Assembly: GCA_905197955.1 (NCBI GenBank)
Contig: CAJKAR010000009.1
Location: 47,085 to 111,084, forward strand
Source of the DNA: an uncultured Lentisphaeria bacterium
GTDB lineage: Bacteria > Verrucomicrobiota > Lentisphaeria > Victivallales > UBA1829
Direction of reading: 5' to 3'
DNA length: 64,000 bases
Made by a program: the position numbers and the translations under genes. This document shows, one piece after another, positions 31,912 through 40,480 of the stretch (position 1 is the stretch's first letter; each line of letters begins with the position of its first letter). Under the pieces are notes generated by a model that did not search any database, had not been told where the DNA came from, and worked only from the letters and a program-made list of their open reading frames with translations.

Positions 31912-33018
31912 ATGAGCGGCAATCGTTGCGTGATGATTCCGGAATATGGCGAGGTGCCTGTTTTTGAGCCCTTCCGGTTTGAGAAAAAGGACTGGCACGA
32001 TGGAATCGTTGTGCGTTCTCCGAACTGGCTCGGCGATGCGGTCATGTCGATTCCGGCGCTGATGCAGTTGAAATCGCTTCTGCCGGAGTTCTGCGGATTG
32101 TTTGTGCTCTGTCCGAAAGGGATCGCTCCGCTGTTCCGGGCGCTGCCCGGAGTGGACAGGGTGGTGCCTTTGTCGGATCCTCATGCATTTCTTTCGGCGG
32201 AGGAGCGGCAGAGTGTCAAGCGTCTTCAGCCTGGGATCGGGGTTCTGTTCAACAACTCTTTTCGCGATGCTCTGAGTTTGAAACTGGCGCGGGTACCGAT
32301 GCTTTTCGGAGCAAAGGCGCGGAACCGGTCCTGGCTGCTGAAACGGTCGTATGAGTTCCCGAAGAGGATTACTGCGGCGCTGAACAGGCCGCATCAGGCG
32401 GCGAAATATATGGCGATCGCGGGAGCGCTGGGGGCGGCGCCGTGGGATGGATGTCTGCCGGAGTTCCGGGATCTGGTGACTCGTGAGGAGCTGTCGCCGG
32501 AACTGGATGCGCTGTTGCGGAAGGAGCGCGTTCTGGCGCTTGCGGGAGGTGCGGCGTATGGAGCGGCAAAACGATGGCCCGCTTCATCGTTCGGTTCGGT
32601 CGCTGGGAAATGGATCCGGGAAAAGGACGGATTCGTGGTGGCGCTTGGTTCGAAGAGCGAACGGGCGATTGCCGACGAGATCCTGGCGGGACTGCCGGAG
32701 GACCGGATCCTGAATGTGGCCGGAAGCACCTCTCTGGAAGAGCTGATGCTGATTTTGAAACACTCCTCCATGTGCGTGGCGAATGACAGCGGAGTGATGC
32801 ATCTTGCGGCGATTCTCGGGATTCCGGGAGTGGCGCCGTTCGGTTCGACGGATCCGGTTGCAACCTCGCCGCTTTCCCGGAACTGGAGGATTGTTTTCGA
32901 TAAAATTGAATGCGCGCCCTGTTTCCGGCGCGTCTGCCCGAAAGGGACGAAGGAATGCTTCGATTCCCTGACGCCGGAATTCGTCTGGGACGTCATGAAA
33001 GATATTCCGCTTTCCTGA
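31912..33018 (+). CDS. waaF: glycosyltransferase family 9, lipopolysaccharide heptosyltransferase II type
   Basis: A 368-residue GT9 protein. VRSPNWLGDAVMSIPALMQL near residue 35 is the ADP-heptose-binding signature. The C-terminal domain has ANDSGVMHLAAILGIPGVAPFGSTDP, which binds the nucleotide sugar. It should add heptose to the LPS inner core, so the cell has an outer membrane. First gene of a run of five closely spaced genes extending through the XPB-Bax1-DUF1848 set. Specific sugar is not certain. Confidence 0.85.
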   Translation: MSGNRCVMIPEYGEVPVFEPFRFEKKDWHDGIVVRSPNWLGDAVMSIPALMQLKSLLPEFCGLFVLCPKGIAPLFRALPGVDRVVPLSDPHAFLSAEERQSVKRLQPGIGVLFNNSFRDALSLKLARVPMLFGAKARNRSWLLKRSYEFPKRITAALNRPHQAAKYMAIAGALGAAPWDGCLPEFRDLVTREELSPELDALLRKERVLALAGGAAYGAAKRWPASSFGSVAGKWIREKDGFVVALGSKSERAIADEILAGLPEDRILNVAGSTSLEELMLILKHSSMCVANDSGVMHLAAILGIPGVAPFGSTDPVATSPLSRNWRIVFDKIECAPCFRRVCPKGTKECFDSLTPEFVWDVMKDIPLS

Positions 33019-33076
33019 TTGATTTTTTCCCGCTTCCGGGCTATTGTACAGAGAAACTTCAACAGGAGATGTTACG

Positions 33077-33586
33077 ATGGAAGAACAACACACGATATCC
33101 GTTCTGGTTGCGAATAAATTCGGTGCGCTTGCGAGAATCGCGGGGCTTTTCAGCGGACGCGGCTACAACATAGAATCCCTCACGGTCAACCGGACACACA
33201 ATCCGGCGCTCTCCCGCATGACGATTGTCACGACTGGCGACGATGCCGTGCTCGAACAGATCGAAAAGCAGTTGACAAAACTGGTCGATGTGGAGGCCGT
33301 TGTCGAGCTTGACAACGACTGCTTTGTCGAACGCGAACTGGTTCTTGTCAAGGTCCGTGCGACGCGGGAAAACCGCGCGGAGATTTTGAATCTTGTGGAA
33401 ATTTTCGGAGCCCGAATCCCGCTGGTTCTCAAGGATGAGATCGCACTGGAACTTTCCGGCTCCTCCCGCAAAGTCGAGAATTTTATCTCTCTCATTTCCG
33501 AATACGGAATCATTGAGATGGCCCGGAGCGGAAGAACCGCTATCTCCCAGAAGCCGGGAACCATGGAAGATTCCCGCAACGCGTAA
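33077..33586 (+). CDS. ilvN: acetolactate synthase small (regulatory) subunit
   Basis: A 169-residue protein from the ATG at 33077, preceded by CAGGAG. The N-terminal ACT domain reads HTISVLVANKFGALARIAGLFSGRGYNIESLTV, split here only as the standard opening of IlvN/IlvH; the second half matches the small-subunit C-terminal domain. It mediates valine feedback on acetolactate synthase. The catalytic subunit ilvB is not adjacent, which is unusual. Confidence 0.92.
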   Translation: MEEQHTISVLVANKFGALARIAGLFSGRGYNIESLTVNRTHNPALSRMTIVTTGDDAVLEQIEKQLTKLVDVEAVVELDNDCFVERELVLVKVRATRENRAEILNLVEIFGARIPLVLKDEIALELSGSSRKVENFISLISEYGIIEMARSGRTAISQKPGTMEDSRNA

Positions 33587-33613
33587 GAGGCGGTGCGGAG
33601 AGAGGTTCCGGCT

Positions 33614-35017
33614 GTGGCTTCCGTGACCATTGAATTCGATGCCGGAACGCTTCTTCTGGATTTCAACGGCGTTCCGCCGCCGGAGGAGGCGCTTGCGTTT
33701 GTGCGTTTTGATGAGCGGGTGTCGCTTTGGCGAGCCCGCGCGTCCGATTATGCGCCTCTGATCCGGGCTCTTCATGCGGCGGAGCGGGAGGTGCGGGACA
33801 ATGCCAGAGCGTATGCGGAACTGGAGATTGCTCTTCACAACGGCTTCCGTCCGATGCCGCATCAGGCGAAGGCTTTGAACGCCTGGCTGAGTGCGCTCGG
33901 AAGGGGTATGGTTGTGATGCCGACCGGTTCCGGAAAAAGTTATCTTGCGGTGCTGGCGATTCTTGCGGTCAAACGTTCGACACTGGTGATTGCTCCGACC
34001 ATTGATCTGGTTCAGCAGTGGGCATCATCCCTGCGGAAGTTCCTGGGGGTTGAGATCGGCATGCTCGGGGGAGGGGCGAAGGAGATTCGCGAGGTGACGG
34101 TCAGCACCTACGATTCCGCCGTGATTTTCATGGAATACATCGGTTCGAAATTCGGGATGATCGTATTTGATGAGTGTCATCATCTTCCGGGACCGGTGAA
34201 CCGGCTTGCGGCGTCGATGGCGATTGCCCCCTACCGTCTCGGACTGACCGCCACGCCGGAGCGCGAGGATGGTGGCGAAGCTGTCCTTCAGGATCTGATC
34301 GGTCCGAAGGTCTGCGAGATCTTCATCGATGAACTGGAAGGACGGGTTCTGGCTCCCTATGAGACCCGGCGGATCGCGGTGGAGCTTTCTCCGGAGGAGG
34401 AAGAGGAATATCACGCCTCGCGCAAAATCTATACCGATTTCATCCGGGCGAACGGCATCAATTTCAAGGAACGCGACGGGTGGAGTCAGTTTATCATGCT
34501 CGCCGCCCGGAGGCCCAACGGACGCGCCGCGATGAATGCCTATCTCAGACAGCGTGCCATCGCCCGCTGCGGCAAGGGGAAACTGCAGATGATCTGGCGG
34601 ATTCTGATCCGTCACCGCGGCGAGCGGACGATTCTGTTTACGGCCGATAACGATGCCGCGTATGCCATCGGCAATCACTTCTGTTTCCCTGTGATTACCT
34701 ACAAGACCAAAGTCGGGGAACGGCGGGAGTTCCTGGATCGTTTCCGGTCCGGCGAGTACCGCGTGCTTGTGACCAGCAAGGTCCTGAACGAAGGGGTCGA
34801 TGTTCCGGAAGCGGCGGTGGGAATTGTGGTTTCCGGCAGCGGCAGTTCCCGGGAGCATGTGCAGCGGCTCGGAAGAATCCTGCGGGCTTCGGAGGGGAAA
34901 CAGGCGGTGTTGTATGAGCTCGTCAGCGAGGGCACCTCCGAGATCGGTGTGAGCGAGCGCCGTCGCAGGCACCGCGCCTATTCCGGCAGACATGCGGAGG
35001 AGGGGATCGAATGCTGA
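33614..35017 (+). CDS. XPB-type superfamily 2 DNA helicase
   Basis: About 467 residues from the GTG at 33614, which has AGAGAGG 8 nt upstream; a GTG at 33593 is possible. Motifs in order: an N-terminal damage-recognition-like region, Walker A PTGSGKS (103-109), DECHH (186-190), GLTATPERED, and the C-terminal motifs NEGVDVPEA and VQRLGRILR. The layout fits XPB/Rad25 helicases. Archaeal XPB unwinds DNA in excision repair with the nuclease Bax1, whose gene overlaps this one by 7 bp. Confidence 0.9.
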   Translation: MASVTIEFDAGTLLLDFNGVPPPEEALAFVRFDERVSLWRARASDYAPLIRALHAAEREVRDNARAYAELEIALHNGFRPMPHQAKALNAWLSALGRGMVVMPTGSGKSYLAVLAILAVKRSTLVIAPTIDLVQQWASSLRKFLGVEIGMLGGGAKEIREVTVSTYDSAVIFMEYIGSKFGMIVFDECHHLPGPVNRLAASMAIAPYRLGLTATPEREDGGEAVLQDLIGPKVCEIFIDELEGRVLAPYETRRIAVELSPEEEEEYHASRKIYTDFIRANGINFKERDGWSQFIMLAARRPNGRAAMNAYLRQRAIARCGKGKLQMIWRILIRHRGERTILFTADNDAAYAIGNHFCFPVITYKTKVGERREFLDRFRSGEYRVLVTSKVLNEGVDVPEAAVGIVVSGSGSSREHVQRLGRILRASEGKQAVLYELVSEGTSEIGVSERRRRHRAYSGRHAEEGIEC

Positions 35018-36246
35018 CAAAAGAGCTGCTGCGTTTTCACGCTCCCGGCGGACGGGTGAAACCGCTGTTCATTGATCCGGCGGACCGGGTCCTGCTGGGA
35101 TTCGCCGCAGGGATTTTGAGGACGTATCATGATTTTCTGGGGGCACCCCGTTCGGAGATTATCGAGACACTGGAGGTGCGGATCAACTCGCAGAGAGATC
35201 TGAAACTGGCTCGCGGACTCTGGAAGCTCTATGACGATCAGTGTGTGTTTTCCGGGGATGCCTCAAGCGACTGGGCGGCGCTGCGACGGAGTTTGTTTGT
35301 TCACTCCTCCCGGCTGATTGCGGAAGTGGAGGAGGGGGAGGAGTATGCCGATTTCCGGACGAAGGTGTTTGCCGCGGCAGGAGAGGAGGTCGCGCCGCTG
35401 AGTGATAATATTTATGCGGATCTGCCGGATTACGAACGACTTGCGGAAGTGCCGGAGAGGATGACGCCGGAGGGGTTGCTGGAGAAATATAATGTGGTGC
35501 TGGTTCAGTCGCTGGTGCTGTATGCGGAGAGTCTGGAACTGTCGATTGAAGAGCATGACAGCGCACGGATGAGGCGTTTTTTCAAATATCTGAAATTTTT
35601 CAGGCTGCTTGCGGATGTCGCGTCAAGCACGAAGTGGGAAGAGGGGATTCCATCGACGGTTCGTCTGAAAATAGATGGTCCCGCGTCGATTCTGGATGGT
35701 TCCGCGAAATATGGTCTTCAGCTGGCTTCGTTTCTGCCGGCGCTGTTTCAGCTTTCCCGCTGGAAATTTTCCTGCGAGTTGAAGCTGAACGGGAAACGCT
35801 TGAGGTTCTCGCTGGATGATTCATCCGGATTGAAATATCGGTTTGGGCGTCTGGGCATTTACATTCCGGAGGAGGTGCGGATGTTTGCACGTCTGTTTGC
35901 GGAGCGGGTGCCGGAATGGACTCTTTCATCGGACAGTCCGTTTTTGAAGGCGGGCCCCCGCCAGTCATTTGTCTTTCCGGACATCACCTTTTCCAACGGG
36001 AAGACGAAGGTCTATCTGGAGTTGTTCCACAAATGGCATTCCCGTCAGATTCCGGAGCGTCTGGAGTTCCTGGAAAAGCATCCGGAGCTGCCGCTGGTTC
36101 TGGGGGTCGAGCGCCGGATCCTGAATTCGAATGCGTCGCTGAAGGAGCAGATCGAATCGCATGCGCTGTTCGGTTCTCGGATCTTCCTGTTCCGGGATTT
36201 TCCCCCCGTGGAGAAGATGCGCAGGATTCTGGAGGCTTTCGCATGA
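35011..36246 (+). CDS. Bax1-type nuclease (DUF790), partner of XPB
   Basis: A 411-residue DUF790 protein, the family of archaeal Bax1 that binds XPB and nicks DNA at bubbles. The PD-(D/E)xK-like core is visible: Asp324 in VFPDITF and Glu337 in VYLELFHKW, with Lys341 close by. N-terminal start MLTKELLRFH is typical. It overlaps the helicase stop (ATGCTGA) and the next start (ATGA), so all three proteins should be made together. Confidence 0.9.
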   Translation: MLTKELLRFHAPGGRVKPLFIDPADRVLLGFAAGILRTYHDFLGAPRSEIIETLEVRINSQRDLKLARGLWKLYDDQCVFSGDASSDWAALRRSLFVHSSRLIAEVEEGEEYADFRTKVFAAAGEEVAPLSDNIYADLPDYERLAEVPERMTPEGLLEKYNVVLVQSLVLYAESLELSIEEHDSARMRRFFKYLKFFRLLADVASSTKWEEGIPSTVRLKIDGPASILDGSAKYGLQLASFLPALFQLSRWKFSCELKLNGKRLRFSLDDSSGLKYRFGRLGIYIPEEVRMFARLFAERVPEWTLSSDSPFLKAGPRQSFVFPDITFSNGKTKVYLELFHKWHSRQIPERLEFLEKHPELPLVLGVERRILNSNASLKEQIESHALFGSRIFLFRDFPPVEKMRRILEAFA

Positions 36247-37043
36247 TTCTCAGCGCCAGCCGGAGAACTGATCTGCCTGCGTTTTTTCCGGAATGGTTCA
36301 TGGAGTGCATCCGGAAAGGGTATGCGGAAGTCAGGAACCCGTTTTATTCGGGACAGCTCTCCCGCATTCCGCTGAATCCGGAACAGATCGACTGCATTGT
36401 TTTCTGGAGCAAGAATCCGGCTCCGCTGTTTCCGTTTCTGCCGGAATTGGACCGTCGGGGCTATCGGTATTATTTTCAGTTTACCTTGACGCCATACGGA
36501 AAGGAGATGGAACCGGGGGTGCCGGACAAGAGCAGGGTGGTATCGGATTTTATCCGTCTTTCGGAGCGGATCGGCCGGGAGAAGGTGATCTGGCGGTACG
36601 ATCCGATTCTCTTTTCGGAGGAATTCTCGATAAACTGGCATTCCGAGTGGTTTCAGCGATTGGGGGAACAGCTTGCGCCGCATACGGAACGGTGCATTAT
36701 CAGTTTTGCGGATTTCTATCGGAAAGTTGCTTCGGCGCTTTCCCGTTGCGGCTGTCATGATCCGGAAGATGCCGTGAAGCTGGAACTGGCGACAAGGTTT
36801 CAGGAAATGGCGAAGAAGTGGGGGATCCGTCTGTGTGCCTGCGCGGAAAAACTGGATCTCCGGTCGCAGGGAATCGAGCCCTCGGCCTGTATTGACGGGG
36901 AGCTGGTACGGCGCATCACGGGTCGGAATCTGACCTGTCGCCGGGATCGGAACCAGAGGGCGGAATGCGGCTGTGCGGAGTCCCGTGACATCGGCCAATA
37001 CCGGACCTGCCGGCACGGATGCCTCTACTGTTACGCAAAATAA
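36243..37043 (+). CDS. DUF1848 protein with C-terminal radical-SAM-like cysteine motif
   Basis: A 266-residue DUF1848 protein starting MILSASRRTDLPAFFPEWF. Conserved family stretches follow: VRNPFYSGQ, IVFWSKNPAP, YYFQFTLTPYG and VIWRYDPI. The last residues, TCRHGCLYCYAK, hold Cys256, Cys260 and Cys263 as CX3CX2C, the spacing of radical-SAM clusters, which normally lie at the N-terminus. The function is unknown. Start codon overlaps the Bax1 stop (ATGA). Its context suggests a DNA-repair role, perhaps like spore photoproduct lyase. Confidence 0.88.
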   Translation: MILSASRRTDLPAFFPEWFMECIRKGYAEVRNPFYSGQLSRIPLNPEQIDCIVFWSKNPAPLFPFLPELDRRGYRYYFQFTLTPYGKEMEPGVPDKSRVVSDFIRLSERIGREKVIWRYDPILFSEEFSINWHSEWFQRLGEQLAPHTERCIISFADFYRKVASALSRCGCHDPEDAVKLELATRFQEMAKKWGIRLCACAEKLDLRSQGIEPSACIDGELVRRITGRNLTCRRDRNQRAECGCAESRDIGQYRTCRHGCLYCYAK

Positions 37044-37070
37044 GGCGGGAAATTCCGTCGTGCTCCGTTT

Positions 37071-37601
37071 TCAGATACAGCGTACCCGGTAGCGCAGAAC
37101 TTCTTTGACTCTTCCTTCCACATTCGCCTTTGCCTGTTCTTTTGCGAGAATCCGTTCTCCCAGCGACTCGATATGTTTTTGCGAACGTCTGTTATCCGCT
37201 TCGCAGGTAATCAGTGTTTCGCGGATTCCCATTTCCTCCGCCTTGGAAAGCAGCATCCGGAGCAGGAGAGAGCCGTAGCCTTTCCCGCGTTCGGAGAGAC
37301 GGATGAAATCGCCGATCTGTCCGCCGTACTCCCGGAGAGAAGCATTCAGAAAATGGCGGATGTTGCCGCTGCCGATGAACCGTTCCCCGCAGATCAGCCA
37401 GAAGGTTGTCGAAGGAACATAGCCGGGGGGCAGTCCGATTCCCCGCTTTTCATTCTCGAACTGCTGGAAGATGGTATCCTTCCAGCGCGCATACTGCGAC
37501 GGATCGTGGAGAATATAGGTTGAATGTACATGACCCCAGGTTTCCTGGCATGCCTCCAGATAACTGTTCAGAAAATGCGGTGCGGGCGGAATCAGTTCCA
37601 T
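37071..37601 (-). CDS. GNAT family N-acetyltransferase
   Basis: A 176-residue GNAT protein. Motif A, which binds acetyl-CoA, is FIRLSERGKGYGSLLLRMLL. A following CEADNRRSQKHIESLG is motif B, where the conserved Asn is typical of small-molecule or amino-acid acetyltransferases. Substrate unknown. It is convergent with the DUF1848 gene and last in a minus-strand run with two membrane-anchored unknowns. Confidence 0.88.
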   Translation of the reverse strand: MELIPPAPHFLNSYLEACQETWGHVHSTYILHDPSQYARWKDTIFQQFENEKRGIGLPPGYVPSTTFWLICGERFIGSGNIRHFLNASLREYGGQIGDFIRLSERGKGYGSLLLRMLLSKAEEMGIRETLITCEADNRRSQKHIESLGERILAKEQAKANVEGRVKEVLRYRVRCI

Positions 37602-37615
37602 GGCGGATCCTTTCC

Positions 37616-37825
37616 TTAGAACAACACAAAACAGAGGCCGGTCAGGAGAATGAGAAATACGATGATGTAGAGAATTCTCCGTCTGCGTTTGACACGCTCT
37701 CCGAGAATATTTTCTCCGCTGATCTTCCTGAAATTGCCTGTCCGCAGGAAGTTCGTGAGCTGCCTGCGCTCACTGCCCTCATTCAGGTAATCGACGGGAA
37801 TATGGTTGTGTTCTTTCCTGGTCAT
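37616..37825 (-). CDS. small C-terminally anchored membrane protein
   Basis: A 69-residue protein from the ATG at 37825 (an in-frame TTG lies 6 nt earlier). Residues 1-45 are polar, then RVKRRRR marks the cytoplasmic side of a single helix (ILYIIVFLILLTGLCFVLF) that ends the protein. Topology is N-in, tail-anchored. It begins about 9 bp after the upstream stop, so it should be coupled to the coiled-coil gene. No family recognised. Confidence 0.65.
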   Translation of the reverse strand: MTRKEHNHIPVDYLNEGSERRQLTNFLRTGNFRKISGENILGERVKRRRRILYIIVFLILLTGLCFVLF

Positions 37826-37834
37826 ACTCAAAAA

Positions 37835-38491
37835 TCAGAAGGCGATTTTCCATGCAGCAAAGAATGCCGCGGCAAGCAGAAGCGTGGAAAACAGAAGCGT
37901 AAGAATCAGCGGCAGGAAAAAGGCGAATCCCTTCTTGAAGAGTTCCCCGCCGGACATCATGGCAAAAGAGGAAGTCGCGGATGTCGTCGGAGTGCCCTGT
38001 TTCCGTCTGTCCGTCAGGGATCCTTCCATTCTGGCAGCCGTTTTGATATCTTCCAGGCGGGCGTTTTCGACGAGTCTCAGCGCATCCGCCAGCCTGGGTT
38101 TGAAATCTGGATCGGCGAAATCAGGCACATCGCACGCATCCAGCGAATTCCGCAGGGCATCCAGGACGGCAACGGCCGCATCCAGTTCCTCTTTGTGATG
38201 ACGCAGAGTTTCCGATTGCGCGGAATAGAGGGCTTTGTGTTCTTCGATGCGTGCGTTGACATCGCGTTTGAGGCGCAGAAGCTCTTCAAAACGGGGTTTC
38301 AGATGTTTATGGAGTTCGGCATAATCTTTTCGGACTTCTTCCCGATGGGGTGGCTGGAGCGTTTTTCCCGAATGATCCGAAGGCGTTTCCGGCGCTTCTT
38401 CTCCCGGGGAGGGATTTTTTTTCGCGGTCGCTTCCGACAGCTGATCGCTGATCCTGTGAAGGGTCCCTGAAACGTATGAAATTTTAGACAT
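37835..38491 (-). CDS. coiled-coil protein with C-terminal membrane anchor, unknown function
   Basis: A 218-residue protein. Residues 60-160 are strongly charged and helical, likely coiled coil. A single hydrophobic segment near 185-215 (FFLPLILTLLFSTLLLAAAFF) anchors the C-terminus. The neighbour downstream has the same tail-anchor layout, suggesting the two act together at the inner membrane. No enzymatic motif. Confidence 0.68.
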   Translation of the reverse strand: MSKISYVSGTLHRISDQLSEATAKKNPSPGEEAPETPSDHSGKTLQPPHREEVRKDYAELHKHLKPRFEELLRLKRDVNARIEEHKALYSAQSETLRHHKEELDAAVAVLDALRNSLDACDVPDFADPDFKPRLADALRLVENARLEDIKTAARMEGSLTDRRKQGTPTTSATSSFAMMSGGELFKKGFAFFLPLILTLLFSTLLLAAAFFAAWKIAF

Positions 38492-38582
38492 GCCCGCTCT
38501 CCATCGCCTGTTCTCTGGTTGTCATCCTGTAATATCACACACAAAAGCGAGAAATCAAGCCGATGGAGCGCGGATCACGGAA

Positions 38583-40226
38583 TTATTTTGCCAGATGCCG
38601 GTTGATGCGCGTCCGCATTTCCAGGAGCCATTCGGCGTCGTGCGGATAACGGGTCATGGATATGGAATAGGAGAGCCCCTCGTGGATCAGGGCAACGACG
38701 GCATCGCGTCCGATTTTTTCTTCCAGACGACGCATGGCGCGCAGATCCTGAAGTCCATCGCGGAACACCTCGAAGTGGAGGGAATCAACCGGCCCGTTTT
38801 TGCCGGGATAGACCATGAAGGAACCTCCTCCGCAGAATTTCCGTCCGGCATCGGTCACCTGATAAGGATCGATCTCAAGATCCAGACAGTGCGCCGTGTA
38901 CCAGAAGTTGTACCCCCAATGCAGAAAGCCATCCAGATGATAGAGGTACAGGAGCGTTCCCATAATCCGGTTCCTGATCGAAGGCATCCCGAACTGCCGG
39001 TTCGGCAATCCGTTCTCCCAGAAGCCTGCGTAGTAGACCCATCGCTCTTTCGGCGAGGCTTTCATGAATGTATCAATCTCCGGCGTTCCCGGTACCGGAT
39101 ATTCTGAAATCCCCTGTTCCAGAAATTCAATTCGGGAAAGCGCGTCCAGAATCGGGAACTCTCCGACGGCGCTTTTCATGAGAGCCATAGCCTTCCGGTA
39201 GGATTCCAGATCCTCAAGAGTCGGTTCATCCGAAACATGGAAATAGCATTTTTTCTCCAGTCCCTGCTCTTTCAGAAACGGAATCAGCTCCGCCATGAGC
39301 GCGTGCAGAAATTTTGCATATTCCGGCGAATCCGCCGTGACATGCCAGCCGAATCGTTTTTCTTCCCGTCCATCGACTTTCACCATGATTTTCGGGGTGA
39401 ATTTTGCTCCCCACTGCGTGAACGCATGTGACATTTCAAACATCTGTATTCCGCATTCTTTTGCCAATGCGATCCATTTTGCCAGTCTGGAAAAATCAAA
39501 ATGGTAGACTCCGTTTTCGAGCGAGATCTCAAGCAGCTGAACGGTCGGTCGTTCTCTTCCGACTCCCGTGTCCAGTGGAACGGTCCAGAGCGGCGTCAGC
39601 AGAATATTGTTCCCGTGTTCCGCCATGTTTCTGAAGTATTTTCCCAGCAGCTCCCAGTGCTCCGGACTCCAGCATTCGACTTTGTAGCGAGTCATGATGC
39701 AGTCCGCATAGAACCAGTTGATATTTTTCAGCTTCTGCTCCGGGAGACGTTCGGGAACAATCTCCAGCGGCAGACTCATCTGACGGCTGAGAATCCGTTC
39801 CGGATGGTAGAAATCACGGACATTCACTTCCATCTTCAGGATCTCTTCGCCCGGAGCCGCATCTTCCGGGATCCGGACGGAAATCCAGAATGAATGCCAG
39901 TTGTAAGGCGAAAGATAGATCCAACCGTTTTCGATCGGCAGAAGAGGATCGGGAAAGAGTCCGGGTAGCGAGGTCAGGACAAACGGGTCCTCCCGCATCG
40001 CCGGAATGGTGCACGGGACAAGTCCGGTTTCCCGGACTCTGATTTCAAGCTCTCTCTCTGAACAGACCCTGCAGGAGGCATCCGCGCGGAAGTCTGCCTG
40101 CACCGCTATTTGAAAGGAAACGATTTCTCCGCGAAGTCCGGAAAGACGTGTCATCTCTTTCGCGTTCAGATCCGGCCGGCAGAAGACTTTTTCCAGCGGA
40201 CTGACCGTTTTCACTTGAATCTGCAT
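38583..40226 (-). CDS. glycoside hydrolase, GH123/DUF4091-like
   Basis: A 547-residue protein of the DUF4091 group related to GH123 N-acetyl-beta-galactosaminidases. An N-terminal beta-sandwich (about 1-150) precedes a TIM barrel with CYFHVSDEPTLEDL, whose Asp-Glu pair is the likely catalytic site. The end shows FLHWGYNFWYT and DSLHFEVFRDGLQDLRAM, the DUF4091 signature. No signal peptide. Its promoter (40271-40299) is near-consensus, so it is probably transcribed alone. Confidence 0.82.
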   Translation of the reverse strand: MQIQVKTVSPLEKVFCRPDLNAKEMTRLSGLRGEIVSFQIAVQADFRADASCRVCSERELEIRVRETGLVPCTIPAMREDPFVLTSLPGLFPDPLLPIENGWIYLSPYNWHSFWISVRIPEDAAPGEEILKMEVNVRDFYHPERILSRQMSLPLEIVPERLPEQKLKNINWFYADCIMTRYKVECWSPEHWELLGKYFRNMAEHGNNILLTPLWTVPLDTGVGRERPTVQLLEISLENGVYHFDFSRLAKWIALAKECGIQMFEMSHAFTQWGAKFTPKIMVKVDGREEKRFGWHVTADSPEYAKFLHALMAELIPFLKEQGLEKKCYFHVSDEPTLEDLESYRKAMALMKSAVGEFPILDALSRIEFLEQGISEYPVPGTPEIDTFMKASPKERWVYYAGFWENGLPNRQFGMPSIRNRIMGTLLYLYHLDGFLHWGYNFWYTAHCLDLEIDPYQVTDAGRKFCGGGSFMVYPGKNGPVDSLHFEVFRDGLQDLRAMRRLEEKIGRDAVVALIHEGLSYSISMTRYPHDAEWLLEMRTRINRHLAK

Positions 40227-40262
40227 ACAAGCTCCATTGATTTGAATTTACTGTGTTGAATA

Positions 40263-40299
40263 ATAATACTATTATAGCAGAAAAAAGATGATATGTCTA
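40263..40299 (-). promoter_or_regulatory. promoter of the GH123-like gene with palindrome at the -10
   Basis: On the minus strand TAGACA (40299-40294), 17 bp and TATAAT (40276-40271). ATAATA-C-TATTAT (40263-40275) is palindromic and overlaps the -10. Confidence 0.65.
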
Positions 40300-40417
40300 C
40301 AATAAAAATGTTGTTTTTATAATACTTTTGATGTAAAATGATCTTTCTATGGGATCTCTTCGGATGTAGGAAAAAGTTGAAGAGGATACAGAAAAATTCC
40401 CGGATTTTCCGAACAAG

Positions 40418-40449
40418 AAAAAAAACTCCGGGAAGGTGAGTTCCGGGAG
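40418..40449 (-). terminator. terminator of the TPR-protein gene
   Basis: CTCC-C-GGAA and TTCC-C-GGAG pair with one C/C mismatch; eight T follow on the minus strand. Confidence 0.8.
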
Positions 40450-40480
40450 GGGATGTTTTACGGGAAAACTGGGAATGGCG

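Noticed and set aside
35916..36242. A 109-residue extension of the DUF1848 protein
   Set aside because: It lies within the Bax1 gene in another frame; family homology starts at 36243 with an ATGA overlap.
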